Assembly (NCBI GenBank): GCA_000471925.1
Contig: CP006667.1
Coordinates: 3,658,001 to 3,722,000, forward strand
Direction: 5' to 3'
Source of the DNA: Ralstonia pickettii DTP0602
GTDB taxonomy: Bacteria > Pseudomonadota > Gammaproteobacteria > Burkholderiales > Burkholderiaceae
Length of the DNA stretch: 64,000 bases
Shown: positions 52,899 to 62,795 of the stretch, piece by piece
Layout of the letters: the number at the start of each line of letters is the position of its first letter
Numbering within the stretch: position 1 is the stretch's first letter
Program-made: the position numbers and the translations under genes
Notes under the pieces: generated by a model
The model's database searches: none
Told to the model about the DNA's origin: nothing
What the model saw: the letters and a program-made list of their open reading frames with translations, nothing else

Positions 52899-53963
52899 AT
52901 GGCTTATCAAGTAACCGTCATGCCCAGTGGCCACAAGTTCGAAGTGGCCGCGGACGAAACCATCCTTGGCGCGGCCCTGCGCCACAGCATCGGGCTGCCC
53001 TACGGCTGCAAGAACGGCGCCTGCGGCTCGTGCAAGGGCCGCGTGCTCGAAGGCACCATCGTCCAGGGCGACCACGCCCCGTCCGCGCTGACCGCGCAGG
53101 AAAGGACCGAGGGCCGAGCCCTGTTCTGCTGCGCCAACGCGGCCTCGGATGTCACCATCGAATGCCGCGAAGTCCACGGCGCAGGCGACATCCCCATCAA
53201 GAAGGTGCCGTGCCGCGTGACCACGCTGGAGCGCCTGGCCGACGACGTAATCTCGATTCGCCTGCAGCTGCCGGCAACCGAGCGCATGCAGTACCTGGCC
53301 GGCCAGTACGTGGAATTCCTGCTGCGCGACGGCAAGCGCCGCAGCTACTCGATCGCCACGCCGCCGCATGAAGACGGCCCGATCGAACTGCATATCCGCC
53401 ATATGCCCGGGGGCGCCTTCACCGACTACGTGTTCGGTGCCAAGGAAGGCCAGCCGGCGATGAAGGAGCGCGACATCCTGCGCTTCGAAGGCCCGCTGGG
53501 CAGCTTCTTCCTGCGCGAGGAATCGAACGCACCGATCATCCTGCTGGCCTCCGGCACCGGCTTCGCGCCGATCAAGGCGATCGTCGAGCATATGGCCTAC
53601 ACCGGCATCGAGCGCCCGATGACCCTGTACTGGGGCGGCCGCCGGCCCAAGGATCTGTACATGCACGCGCTGTGCGAGCAGTGGGCGCACGACCTGCCCA
53701 ACTTCAAGTACGTGCCGGTGGTGTCCGACGCGCAGCCCCAAGACAACTGGCAGGGCCGCACCGGCTTTGTCCACCAGGCCGTGATCGCCGACCACCCGGA
53801 CCTGTCGGGCCATGAAGTCTATGCCTGCGGCGCCCCGGTGATGGTCAACGCCGCGCGCACCGACTTCACCCGCCAGTGCAAGCTGCACGAGGACGCGTTC
53901 TTCGCCGACTCGTTCACCTCCGAGGCCGATATGCACCCGGCCGGCTCGGCCCCGGCGGCCTGA
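52899..53963 (+). CDS. 2Fe-2S ferredoxin/FAD/NAD(P)H oxidoreductase (CDP-6-deoxy-glucoseen reductase type)
   Basis: The 354-residue protein has an N-terminal plant-type ferredoxin (YGCKNGACGSCKGRVLEG near residue 33, last Cys in LFCCANA near 72), then a ferredoxin-NADP reductase fold: FAD site RRSYSIATPP near 145 and NAD site LLASGTGFAPIKAIVEH near 214, ending with a CGAPVM motif. This is the AscD/phenol-hydroxylase-reductase layout. In beta-proteobacteria it is usually a housekeeping gene; the partner oxidase or dehydratase is not visible here. Confidence 0.88.
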   Translation: MAYQVTVMPSGHKFEVAADETILGAALRHSIGLPYGCKNGACGSCKGRVLEGTIVQGDHAPSALTAQERTEGRALFCCANAASDVTIECREVHGAGDIPIKKVPCRVTTLERLADDVISIRLQLPATERMQYLAGQYVEFLLRDGKRRSYSIATPPHEDGPIELHIRHMPGGAFTDYVFGAKEGQPAMKERDILRFEGPLGSFFLREESNAPIILLASGTGFAPIKAIVEHMAYTGIERPMTLYWGGRRPKDLYMHALCEQWAHDLPNFKYVPVVSDAQPQDNWQGRTGFVHQAVIADHPDLSGHEVYACGAPVMVNAARTDFTRQCKLHEDAFFADSFTSEADMHPAGSAPAA

Positions 53964-54001
53964 ACGGCCAGCCGCCCTGCCCGTTCCGTCAGCGCAACAA
54001 T

Positions 54002-54053
54002 GCCCGGGTCTGCCAAAATTCGTTTTGACACCCGGGCGCATGCGCCTTATATT
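54002..54053 (+). promoter_or_regulatory. strong sigma70 promoter with nested inverted repeat, before argD
   Basis: TTGACA at 54025-54030 and TATATT at 54048-54053 are 17 bases apart. An inverted repeat GCCCGGGT (54002-54009) / ACCCGGGC (54030-54037) with an inner CAAAA/TTTTG pair surrounds the -35 box and could be an operator, or the terminator stem of the gene before. Transcription would begin near 54060. Confidence 0.75.
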
Positions 54054-54060
54054 TGGCCGC

Positions 54061-54129
54061 ATGAACACGACCTTCAACCGACGCCGCAGCTTCCGTACGT
54101 CGCTCCCCAATGGGGTGCCACGCGGCTGA
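54061..54129 (+). CDS. possible Arg-rich leader peptide before argD
   Basis: A 22-codon frame MNTTFNRRRSFRTSLPNGV ending PRG opens exactly where transcription should start, so it would be leaderless. It holds five Arg codons, three in a row. A rho-independent terminator follows 28 bases after the stop, then the acetylornithine aminotransferase gene. The order promoter, Arg-rich peptide, terminator, arginine gene suggests attenuation, but nothing proves translation. Confidence 0.35.
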   Translation: MNTTFNRRRSFRTSLPNGVPRG

Positions 54130-54157
54130 CCGTCGACTGCGTCTGTTCAGGTCAACG

Positions 54158-54190
54158 AGCCACGGGCAAGCCCCGTGGCTTTTTGTTTTG
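54158..54190 (+). terminator. terminator (attenuator candidate) in the argD leader
   Basis: AGCCACGGG (54158-54166) pairs with CCCGTGGCT (54172-54180), loop of five bases, followed by TTTTTGTTTTGG. It lies about 80 bases before the argD start. GCCACG at 54118-54123 could pair with the right arm instead and act as an antiterminator. Confidence 0.75.
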
Positions 54191-54270
54191 GTTTGCCCGT
54201 TTGTTTCCCGCTTTGTTTCGTCGTTCCCGCCCTCCCGTCCATCGTTTAAAGCCGACCCCTGGAGTCCGCC

Positions 54271-55458
<1,188 letters not shown>

Positions 55459-55479
55459 GGCTGGTCATTCGCCAGACGG

Positions 55480-55509
55480 AAAAAAGCCTCGCTCGCGCGA
55501 GGCTTTTTT
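55480..55509. terminator. bidirectional terminator after argD
   Basis: A perfect 13-base-pair stem (55480-55492 with 55497-55509, loop tcgc) has A6 on the left and T6 on the right. Confidence 0.92.
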
Positions 55510-55524
55510 CTTCGTGGTGCCGCA

Positions 55525-55651
55525 GAGGAGTGAGGGAGAGAGCCAGCGCCGCAGAACCCGCGAACACCAGCCTGAGCAGGCGTTGCGCGGGGCCCCGCGG
55601 CAAGGGGAAAGGCCTTGCGCCTGCGTGCGCCTGCCCTCTCCCTCACCCCTC
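55525..55651. repeat. inverted repeat of the GTGAGGGAGAG type
   Basis: GAGGAGTGAGGGAGAG (55525-55540) pairs with CTCTCCCTCACCCCTC (55636-55651) with one mismatch across a 95-base loop. It lies in the gap between argD and livF and looks like a dispersed intergenic repeat unit. Confidence 0.55.
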
Positions 55652-55683
55652 TTGCGGCGGGGTGGGAGGCGGCAGCGCGCGCT

Positions 55684-56400
55684 TTACTCGCCGAGGTACG
55701 CGGCCCGCACCTTGGGGTCGTCGAGCATCTGCTTGGCGTCCCCGCTCATGGTGATCAGGCCGGACTCCATCACGTAGCCGCGGTGCGCAGCCTGCAGCGC
55801 CAGGCGCGCGTTCTGCTCGACCAGCAGCACGGTCACGCCCTGCGACGAAATGTCGCGCACGACCTCGAAGATCTTCTCGACCATGATCGGCGACAGGCCC
55901 ATCGAGGGCTCGTCCAGCAGCAGCAGCTTGGGCTGGCTCATCAGCGCGCGCGCCATCGCCAGCATTTGCTGCTCGCCGCCAGACATGGTGCCCGCAAGCT
56001 GGTTGGCGCGTTCCTTCAGGCGCGGGAAGATGCCGAACATGCGGTCGACGTCGGCCTTGATGCCGGCCTCGTCGTTGCGCGTGTAGGCGCCCATCTGCAG
56101 GTTCTCGGTGATGGTCATGCGCGCGAACACGCCGCGCCCTTCCGGCACCATCGCCATGCCCTGCTTGAGCAGCGCGTAGCTGGGCACGCCCTTGATCGAC
56201 TTGCCCATGTATTCCACGTCGCCGCCGGCCCAGCCCTGCAGGCCGGTGATGGCCTTCATGGTGGTGGTCTTGCCGGCGCCGTTGGCGCCGATCAGCGTCA
56301 CCAGCTCGCCATCCTTGATGTCGAGGTCGATACCCTTGACGGCCTGGATGCCGCCGTAGGCAACCTTCAGGCCCGAGATCTTCAGTACTGTCTGTGTCAT
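55684..56400 (-). CDS. livF: branched-chain amino acid ABC transporter ATPase LivF
   Basis: The 238-residue ATPase has Walker A LIGANGAGKTTTMKAI near residue 36, signature MSGGEQQMLAMARAL near 137 and Walker B LLLLDEPSMGLSP near 157; the MVPEGRGVF segment is typical of LivF. Start MTQTVLK at 56400 gives the family length. It closes the livKHMGF unit, 17 bases after livG. Confidence 0.94.
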   Translation of the reverse strand: MTQTVLKISGLKVAYGGIQAVKGIDLDIKDGELVTLIGANGAGKTTTMKAITGLQGWAGGDVEYMGKSIKGVPSYALLKQGMAMVPEGRGVFARMTITENLQMGAYTRNDEAGIKADVDRMFGIFPRLKERANQLAGTMSGGEQQMLAMARALMSQPKLLLLDEPSMGLSPIMVEKIFEVVRDISSQGVTVLLVEQNARLALQAAHRGYVMESGLITMSGDAKQMLDDPKVRAAYLGE

Positions 56401-56417
56401 TGCTTGTCCTCCGGCCA

Positions 56418-57194
56418 TCAGTGCGCCGATGCGCCGAGGTAGGCCTCGATCACGGCGGGGTTGTTCTGCACCTCGTGCGGCAGGCCCTGGGCAATCACCT
56501 TGCCGTAGTCCAGCACCGTCATGCGGCTGCACAGCCCCATCACCAGCTTCACATCGTGCTCGATCAGTAGGATGGTCTTGCCGTCGTTCTTGATCTTGTC
56601 GAGCAGCCCGCGCAGCTCGACCTTCTCGGTCGCGTTCATGCCCGCGGCCGGTTCGTCCAGCGCCAGCAGCTTGGGCTCGGTCGCCAGCGCACGGGCGATC
56701 TCCAGCCGGCGCTGGTGGCCGTACGACAGGTTGCGCGCGGTGAAGTTGGCGTACTTGCCGATGCCGACGTAGTCGAGCAGGTCGTGCGCCATGTCCTCGA
56801 TGCCCTCTTCCTCGCGGCGCACCGAAGGCGGACGGAAGATCGCGCCGAACAGGCCGGCCTTGGTACGCGCGTGGCGCCCGACCATGACGTTCTCGAGCGC
56901 GGTCATCTCGCCGAACAGGCGGATGTTCTGGAACGTGCGCGCTATACCGGCCTTCGCCACTTCATGCACGGCGGTCGGCTGGTAGGCCTTGCCGCCCAGC
57001 ACGAACTCGCCCGAGTCCGGCGTGTACAGCCCGGTGATCACGTTGAAGAAGGTGGTCTTGCCGGCGCCGTTGGGGCCGATCAGGCCATAGATCTCGCCCG
57101 GCTTGATCTGCAGGCCCACCTCGGACAGCGCCTGCAGGCCGCCGAAACGCTTGTTCACCCCCTGTACCGACAGGAGGAAATCGTTGTTGCTCAT
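56418..57194 (-). CDS. livG: branched-chain amino acid ABC transporter ATPase LivG
   Basis: The 258-residue ATPase has Walker A LIGPNGAGKTTFFNVITG near residue 40, the LivG hallmark GIARTFQNIRLF near 82, signature LSYGHQRRLEIARAL near 155 and Walker B LLALDEPAAGMN. The ATG at 57194 follows a perfect AGGAGG; the longer frame upstream is shadow. Confidence 0.94.
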   Translation of the reverse strand: MSNNDFLLSVQGVNKRFGGLQALSEVGLQIKPGEIYGLIGPNGAGKTTFFNVITGLYTPDSGEFVLGGKAYQPTAVHEVAKAGIARTFQNIRLFGEMTALENVMVGRHARTKAGLFGAIFRPPSVRREEEGIEDMAHDLLDYVGIGKYANFTARNLSYGHQRRLEIARALATEPKLLALDEPAAGMNATEKVELRGLLDKIKNDGKTILLIEHDVKLVMGLCSRMTVLDYGKVIAQGLPHEVQNNPAVIEAYLGASAH

Positions 57195-57207
57195 ATTGTC
57201 CTCCTGG

Positions 57208-58365
57208 TCAGAAACGGCCCACGCTGCCCGCACGGCGCACCACCGGGCGGTCTTCCTTGCGCGGCGACGGCCAGATGCCCGCCGGGCGATACAGCATGAC
57301 GCCAACCAGGGCCAGGCCGAACAGCAGCTGGCGCAGCACTTCGGCATCGACGATCACGTGGCCGAACAGGCCGGTCTGCATCGGCTCGGCGACCACGCGC
57401 AGCAGCTCCTGGAAGCCCACCAGCAGGACGCCACCCAGGATCACGCCCGGGATATGGCCCATGCCGCCGAGCACCACGATGGCCAGCACGTAGATCGATT
57501 CCCACAGCGTGAATGATTCCGGCGACACGAAGCCCTGGAAGGCCCCGAACACCGCGCCCGAGGCACCGCCGAACGACGCGCCCATGGCAAAGGCCAGCAG
57601 CTTGATGTTGCGGGTGTTGACGCCCATCGCCTTGGCCGCGATCTCGTCTTCGCGGATGGCCACGAAGGCGCGGCCGATACGCGAGGTCTGCAGCCGCAGG
57701 CTCACGATCACGATCACGATGACCAGGAACACCAGCAGGTAGTAGTACATGAACACCGGCGAGAACTTCAGCCCGAAGATCTCGTGCGTCTTCGAGAAGT
57801 CGAAGCCGAAGATGTGGACCGGGTCCACCGCGGTGATGCCCTTGGGTCCGTTGGTGATGTTGAGCGGGCGGTCCAGGTTGTTCATGAAGATGCGGACGAT
57901 CTCGCCGAAGCCCAGCGTCACGATGGCGAGGTAGTCTCCGCGCAGCTTCAGCGTTGGCGCCCCGAGCAGCACGCCGAAGGTGGCGGCTACCAGGATCGCG
58001 ATCGGCAATACGAACCACATCGACAGGTGGATGCCGGTGGGGAACAGTTGCTGGATCCACTCGAACTGGTTCGCCAGGTGGGGCGAGCCCAGCAGCGCCA
58101 TCAGGTAGGCGCCCACCGCATAGAACGCGATATAGCCCAGGTCAAGCAGGCCGGCAAAGCCCACCACGATATTCAGGCCCAGCGCCAGCATGATGTATAG
58201 CAGCGCAAAGTCCAGCACGCGGACCCAGTAGTTGCCGCCCAGGGTCTGGACCAAGAACGGTGCGCACAGGGCGATCACCAGGAAGCCAATCAGTGCGGCC
58301 AGGGTCTTGGCCGGCACCTTGGTGGGCGCCGCAACGGCTGCCGTGGATGGAATCGGAGTATTCAT
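57208..58365 (-). CDS. livM: branched-chain amino acid ABC transporter permease LivM
   Basis: The 385-residue protein has about nine to ten membrane spans and the LivM signatures LGLNIVVGFAGLLDLGYIAFYAVGAY split near residues 62-87 and GRAFVAIREDEIAAKAMGVN near 230, the ATPase-docking loop. An Ala/Pro-rich N-terminal tail precedes the first span. It lies 13 bases after livH. Confidence 0.94.
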   Translation of the reverse strand: MNTPIPSTAAVAAPTKVPAKTLAALIGFLVIALCAPFLVQTLGGNYWVRVLDFALLYIMLALGLNIVVGFAGLLDLGYIAFYAVGAYLMALLGSPHLANQFEWIQQLFPTGIHLSMWFVLPIAILVAATFGVLLGAPTLKLRGDYLAIVTLGFGEIVRIFMNNLDRPLNITNGPKGITAVDPVHIFGFDFSKTHEIFGLKFSPVFMYYYLLVFLVIVIVIVSLRLQTSRIGRAFVAIREDEIAAKAMGVNTRNIKLLAFAMGASFGGASGAVFGAFQGFVSPESFTLWESIYVLAIVVLGGMGHIPGVILGGVLLVGFQELLRVVAEPMQTGLFGHVIVDAEVLRQLLFGLALVGVMLYRPAGIWPSPRKEDRPVVRRAGSVGRF

Positions 58366-58378
58366 GGATTCGCTCTCC

Positions 58379-59314
58379 TCAGGCGCGTTCCGCCACGCGT
58401 TCGCCCATGATGCCGGACGGACGGAAGACGAGCACGGTGATCAGCACGATAAAGGCAAAGACGTCCTGGTAGTTCGAACCGAAGACGCCGTTGGTCAGGT
58501 CGCCGATATAGCCGGCGCCGAGCGCTTCGATCAGGCCCAGCAGCATGCCGCCGACCATGGCGCCCGCCAGGTTGCCGATGCCGCCCAGCACCGCGGCGGT
58601 AAACGCCTTCAGGCCGGGGATGAAGCCCATGTAGAAGTGGGCATTGCCGTAGTTGGTGGCCATCATCACGCCGGCCAGCGCCGCCAGCGTGGCGCCGATC
58701 ATGAAGGTGGCGGAGATGACGAAGTTCGGGTTCACGCCCATCAGGCCGGCCACCTTCTGGTTCTCGGCGGTGGCGCGCATGGCGCGGCCGAGCTTGGTGC
58801 GGTTGACCAGGGCCAGCAGGCCGGACATCACCATCACGGCCATGCCGATGATGACCATTTCCTTGCCGGTGATGGTGGCGCCGGTCGTGCCGATATCGAT
58901 CGGCTCGGACGGCAGCAGCTGCGGGAAGGTCAGCGGGTTGCGCGACCAGATCAGCATGCCCATCGTCTGCAGGATGATGGAGACACCGATCGCTGTGATC
59001 AGCGGGGCCAGCCGTGGCGCATTGCGCAAGGGCCGGTAGGCGATCCGCTCGATGGCATAGGACAGGATCGCGCAGACCGGCATGGCGATCAGCGTGGCGA
59101 TCACCAGCGTCAGCCATTCAGGCAGGCCGGGGGCGAACTTCTGCAGACCAAGAATCGCTGACAGGGCGGTCAGCGCGCCGATCATCAGGACATCGCCGTG
59201 GGCGAAGTTGATGATCCCCAGAATGCCGTAGACCATGGTGTAGCCCAGTGCGATCAGCGCATAGATGCTGCCGAGCACCAGACCGTTCACGATCTGCTGG
59301 ATAAAGATATCCAT
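58379..59314 (-). CDS. livH: branched-chain amino acid ABC transporter permease LivH
   Basis: The 311-residue protein starts MDIFIQQIVNGLVLGSIYAL, followed by GYTMVYGILGIINFAHGD near residue 24, both LivH signatures, and has the docking loop GRAMRATAENQKVAGLMGVN near 178. It pairs with LivM. The gene follows the livK terminator region, so it may be transcribed at a lower level than the binding protein. Confidence 0.95.
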   Translation of the reverse strand: MDIFIQQIVNGLVLGSIYALIALGYTMVYGILGIINFAHGDVLMIGALTALSAILGLQKFAPGLPEWLTLVIATLIAMPVCAILSYAIERIAYRPLRNAPRLAPLITAIGVSIILQTMGMLIWSRNPLTFPQLLPSEPIDIGTTGATITGKEMVIIGMAVMVMSGLLALVNRTKLGRAMRATAENQKVAGLMGVNPNFVISATFMIGATLAALAGVMMATNYGNAHFYMGFIPGLKAFTAAVLGGIGNLAGAMVGGMLLGLIEALGAGYIGDLTNGVFGSNYQDVFAFIVLITVLVFRPSGIMGERVAERA

Positions 59315-59465
59315 GAAAACTCCTGCTTCAAGTCCCGGACCTTACGGCATGGTGTGGATGCCGGGGGGACCATAGTGTGTGATGGGTAACGTAGCTGAGG
59401 TTGGGTTGCTGGTAAGCGGCTTCGCCATGCTCCATCCATGGTAAGGATGCTTCTACATTAGGCGA

Positions 59466-59506
59466 GGCTAAAAAGAACGGCACCGCAAAATACTCACGGT
59501 GCCGTT
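59466..59506 (-). terminator. partial terminator between livK and livH
   Basis: AACGGCACCG (59476-59485) and CGGTGCCGTT (59497-59506) form a ten-base-pair stem; on the minus strand it is followed by CTTTTTAGCC. It lies just after the livK stop and could lower transcription into livHMGF. The remaining gap to livH (59315-59465) shows nothing else clear. Confidence 0.75.
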
Positions 59507-59528
59507 CGGATGGGCCGGTAAGCCCAGA

Positions 59529-60722
59529 TTACATCTTCACGACGTCGAGGACGGACTTCTTCTTGTCCTTGTACTCGTACAGCGTGATGGTGCCTTCCTT
59601 CATGTCGCCCTTCTCGTCGAAGGCGATGTTGCCGATCACACCCTTGTAGTTGGTCTTGGGCATTTCGGCCAGGATGGCAGCCGGTTCGGTCGAGTTGGCG
59701 CGCTTCATGGCATCGACGATGACCATCACCGCGTCATACGTGAACGGCGCATAGATCTGCACCGGCGCGTTGAAGCGAGCCTGGTAGCGCTTGGAGAAGT
59801 CCGCGCCCTGCTCCATCTTCGACAGGGCCAGGCCGGCCTCGGAGCAGATGATGTTGGTCACGGCATCGCCCGCCAGCTCGGCCACCTTGTCGGTACAGAC
59901 GCCGTCGCCGCCAACGATCTTGGCGCCGATGCCCAGTTCCTTGGCTTGCTTGGCGAACGGGCCGCCGGTGGCATCCATGCCGCCGTACATGATCACGTCA
60001 GGCTTCTTGCCCTTGATCTTGGTGAGAATGGCCTTGAAGTCGGTGGCCTTGTCGTTGGTGGCCTCGCGCGCCACCACGCTCACGCCGGACGCCTTGGCGG
60101 TCTTCTCAAACTCGTCAGCCAGGCCCTTGCCGTAGGCGGTGGCGTCGTCAACGATCGCCACGCTCTTGGCATGGAGGGTCTTGCTGGCATAGTTGGCCAG
60201 CGCCGGGCCCTGCTGGGCGTCGGTGGCCACCACGCGGTAGGTGGTCTTGAAGCCCTGCTTGGTGTAGTCCGGGTTGGTGGACGACGGCGAGATCTGCACG
60301 ATGCCGGCATCGCTATAGATCTTGGAGGCCGGGATCGACGTGCCCGAGTTCAGGTGGCCGACCACGGCCACGACCTTGGCGTCCACCAGCTTCTGCGCCA
60401 CGGAAGTGCCGGTCTTCGGATCGGCGGCATCGTCTTCGCCGACCAGTTCCAGCTTGATCTTCTTGCCACCGATTTCCAGGCCGGTCTTGTTGACTTCTTC
60501 CACGGCCAGGCGGGCGCCGTTTTCGTTGTCCTTGCCAAGGTGCGCGATGCCGCCGGTCAGCGGGGCCGCGTGGCCGATCTTGACGACGACGTCGCCCGCT
60601 GCGGGAGCGGCTGCCGCCGGCGCCGAAGCCGCATCTGCCGGCTTCTCTTCTTTCTTGCCGCAAGCTGCTACGAGCGCCACTGCGGCCGCGATCGGCAGAA
60701 TCTTGGCAAACGTGATTTGCAT
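59529..60722 (-). CDS. livK: branched-chain amino acid binding lipoprotein
   Basis: The 397-residue protein has a lipobox ALVAACGKK (Cys 21), a Pro/Ala linker, then the type I binding fold: VVVKIGHAAPLTGGIAHLGKD split near residue 45, VVGHLNSGTSIPASKIYSD near 118 and YAPFTYDAVMVIVDAMKRA near 340. A lipid anchor is unusual for LivK, which is normally soluble in enteric bacteria. Start at 60722; the upstream in-frame extension to 60920 contains the promoter. Confidence 0.92.
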   Translation of the reverse strand: MQITFAKILPIAAAVALVAACGKKEEKPADAASAPAAAAPAAGDVVVKIGHAAPLTGGIAHLGKDNENGARLAVEEVNKTGLEIGGKKIKLELVGEDDAADPKTGTSVAQKLVDAKVVAVVGHLNSGTSIPASKIYSDAGIVQISPSSTNPDYTKQGFKTTYRVVATDAQQGPALANYASKTLHAKSVAIVDDATAYGKGLADEFEKTAKASGVSVVAREATNDKATDFKAILTKIKGKKPDVIMYGGMDATGGPFAKQAKELGIGAKIVGGDGVCTDKVAELAGDAVTNIICSEAGLALSKMEQGADFSKRYQARFNAPVQIYAPFTYDAVMVIVDAMKRANSTEPAAILAEMPKTNYKGVIGNIAFDEKGDMKEGTITLYEYKDKKKSVLDVVKM

Positions 60723-60796
60723 GAGTGATCTCCTAGGATTCACAAAAACAGGGATTGCAACGCCTCCCGGACGTTTCCCTGGACCGCCTTTGTTTA

Positions 60797-60845
60797 GTTT
60801 CAATTTGAAACGCGCGCATTGTATCCCCTTTCTTTCCAGATGCAA
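60797..60845 (-). promoter_or_regulatory. livK promoter with palindromic operator at the start site
   Basis: On the minus strand TTGCAT (60840-60845) and TACAAT (60818-60823) are 16 bases apart, placing the start near 60811. There the 15-base perfect palindrome GTTTCAATTTGAAAC (60797-60811) begins, 75 bases before the livK ATG. Confidence 0.6.
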
Positions 60846-61212
60846 TACGCGACGCAACAACATGAACGATTTACCCGTCAAATGAGCTAGGGAATTTCCC
60901 CAATGCACAAATTGGGGCAATTCCCGCCCACATGCCGGGGCCGCCTCACATACTTACAAGAATCGTGCCTGCGCCGCCCGGAGGCGGGATTAAGCACCGA
61001 GGCCGCCACCTATAATGACGCTTAATTAATTAGGCGTTTCATTTCAATTCGGCTGCACCGATCTCTAATGTGCAGAATGTAGCGCCGCACCATAATAGGG
61101 AAAACCCCAGTTACGGGGATTACCCTGATTTGTCTGATTAGGGGAACACCCACGGATTGGTCGCACCAACTGCGTGCATTATGCGTGACATTACAATCGG
61201 CACGCGCAAAGA
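60846..61212. other. gene-free region between livK promoter and ispH terminator
   Basis: No gene is supported. It contains TATAAT at 61011-61016 followed by the near-perfect palindrome ACGCTTAATTAATTAGGCGT at 61018-61037, which could be a regulated plus-strand promoter for a short RNA, although no plus-strand gene follows. Confidence 0.4.
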
Positions 61213-61243
61213 CAAAGGGCGCCGCATTGTGCGGCGCCCTTTG
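61213..61243 (-). terminator. terminator after ispH
   Basis: CAAAGGGCGCCGCA (61213-61226) pairs perfectly with 61230-61243 over a three-base loop. The following minus-strand tract TCTTTGC is only weakly T-rich, so termination may be partial. Confidence 0.65.
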
Positions 61244-61285
61244 GAGGCAAGGCAGGAAATTGACGGGCGGGCGGCCCGCGTCCGC

Positions 61286-62251
61286 TCAGGCAGCGGCGCT
61301 GGTGGGCAGCAGGCCGCGCGGCAGCGGGAACGCCATGTTCTCCTGGATGCCTTCCAGCGGGCGCACCTGGCGCGCGCCGAGTGCGCGCAGGCGCTCGACG
61401 ATGGACTGGGCCAGCGCCTCCGGCGCCGAGGCGCCGGCGGTCAGGCCGATGCGGCGCTTGCCAGCGATCCATTCGGGACGAACCTGCTCGGCCGCGTCCA
61501 CCATGTAGGCCGGCACGCCCAGGCGCTCGGCCAGTTCGCGCAGGCGGTTGGAGTTGGAGCTGTTGGGGCTGCCTACCACGATCACCACCTCGACCTGCGG
61601 CGCCATGAACTTGACTGCGTCCTGGCGGTTCTGCGTGGCATAGCAGATGTCCTGCTTCTTTGGCTCGCGGATCTGCGGGAAGCGGGCCTTGAGCGCGGCC
61701 ACGATCTCGCGGGTCTCGTCCACCGACAGCGTGGTCTGGGTCACGAACGCCAGCCGCTCCGGATCGGCGACCTGCAGCGTGGCGACGTCCGCCACCGACT
61801 CCACCAGCACCATGCCGCCATTGGCCTGGCCCATGGTGCCTTCCACCTCCGGGTGGCCGCGATGGCCGATCATCACGATCTCGCAGCCCTCGGCGCGCAT
61901 CTTGCCGACTTCGACATGCACCTTGGTCACCAGCGGACAGGTGGCATCGAACACGTGCAGCCCGCGCGCGGCGGCGTCCTGGCGAACTTCGCGCGACACG
62001 CCGTGGGCGCTGAAGATGACGGTGGCGCCGGCGGGCACCTCGTCGAGTTCGCGCACGAACACCGCGCCCTTGCGGCGCAGATCGGCCACCACATAGGCGT
62101 TGTGGACGATTTCGTGGCGCACGTAGATCGGCGCGCCGAAGCGCTCGAGCGCCCGCTCGACGATCTCGATGGCGCGGTCGACGCCGGCGCAGAAGCCGCG
62201 CGGCTGGGCCATCAGGACTTCTGCGTCGGGGGCGGTGGTCAGGTCAGGCAT
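61286..62251 (-). CDS. ispH: 4-hydroxy-3-methylbut-2-enyl diphosphate reductase
   Basis: The 321-residue iron-sulfur enzyme has cluster cysteines in [13 protein letters not shown] (near 21), [11 protein letters not shown] (near 104) and [13 protein letters not shown] (near 205), with the catalytic region [11 protein letters not shown] near 234. It makes isopentenyl and dimethylallyl diphosphate at the end of the MEP pathway. It follows fkpB by 40 bases. Confidence 0.95.
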   Translation of the reverse strand: MPDLTTAPDAEVLMAQPRGFCAGVDRAIEIVERALERFGAPIYVRHEIVHNAYVVADLRRKGAVFVRELDEVPAGATVIFSAHGVSREVRQDAAARGLHVFDATCPLVTKVHVEVGKMRAEGCEIVMIGHRGHPEVEGTMGQANGGMVLVESVADVATLQVADPERLAFVTQTTLSVDETREIVAALKARFPQIREPKKQDICYATQNRQDAVKFMAPQVEVVIVVGSPNSSNSNRLRELAERLGVPAYMVDAAEQVRPEWIAGKRRIGLTAGASAPEALAQSIVERLRALGARQVRPLEGIQENMAFPLPRGLLPTSAAA

Positions 62252-62291
62252 GCTGCGGTATCAGGACAGGTTCGGCACACGTGGGTCGCAA

Positions 62292-62780
62292 TCAAAGCAC
62301 GCCGATCAGCTGAACGTCGAACAGGATGGTCTGCCCGGCCAGCGGGTGGTTGAAGTCGAACAGCGCCGCGGTGTCGCCGAATTCCTTCAGCACGCCTGCG
62401 TACTTGCCGCCGCCGGGCGCGTTGAATTCGACCAGATCGCCTGCGTTGTAGTCCTCTTCAAAGGAACTGTTCTCGCGCAGCGTGGCCAGCGACACCCACT
62501 GCAGCAGGTCCGGGTTGCGCGGCCCGAAGGCCTGCTCCGGCGCCAGCCGGTAGGTCATGCGCTCGCCCTCGGGCATGCCCAGCAGCGCCTGCTCCAGCGT
62601 AGGCGCGAGCTGTCCTTGGCCGAGCAGCAACGTGGCGGGCTTGTCCTCGAACGTGCTGACGATCTCGGTGCCGTTCTCGAGCGCGATGCTGTAGTGCAGG
62701 GTCAGGAATGAGTCGGCCTGGACAGTCTTGCGGCCAGCCGTGCCGCCGTCGGCTTCCGACGCGAAAGTTTGCAAATTCAT
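62292..62780 (-). CDS. fkpB: FKBP-type peptidyl-prolyl isomerase, SlpA/FkpB type
   Basis: The 162-residue protein has the SlpA split-FKBP layout: LTLHYSIALENGTEIVSTFEDKP near residue 26 split by NGT, LLGQGQLAPTLEQALLGM near 52, GERMTYRLAPEQAFGPRN near 72 and, after the insert-in-flap region, FDFNHPLAGQTILFDVQL. It pairs with ispH as in many proteobacteria. A group II intron occupies its 5' leader, 15 bases before the ATG, and no good ribosome site is visible. Confidence 0.92.
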   Translation of the reverse strand: MNLQTFASEADGGTAGRKTVQADSFLTLHYSIALENGTEIVSTFEDKPATLLLGQGQLAPTLEQALLGMPEGERMTYRLAPEQAFGPRNPDLLQWVSLATLRENSSFEEDYNAGDLVEFNAPGGGKYAGVLKEFGDTAALFDFNHPLAGQTILFDVQLIGVL

Positions 62781-62795
62781 GGGTGATCAACCGGT

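Noticed and set aside
52890..54110. 400-codon upstream extension of the SDR gene frame
   Set aside because: It runs antisense through the complete reductase gene and has no conserved features; a normal Rossmann N-terminus begins after 52889.
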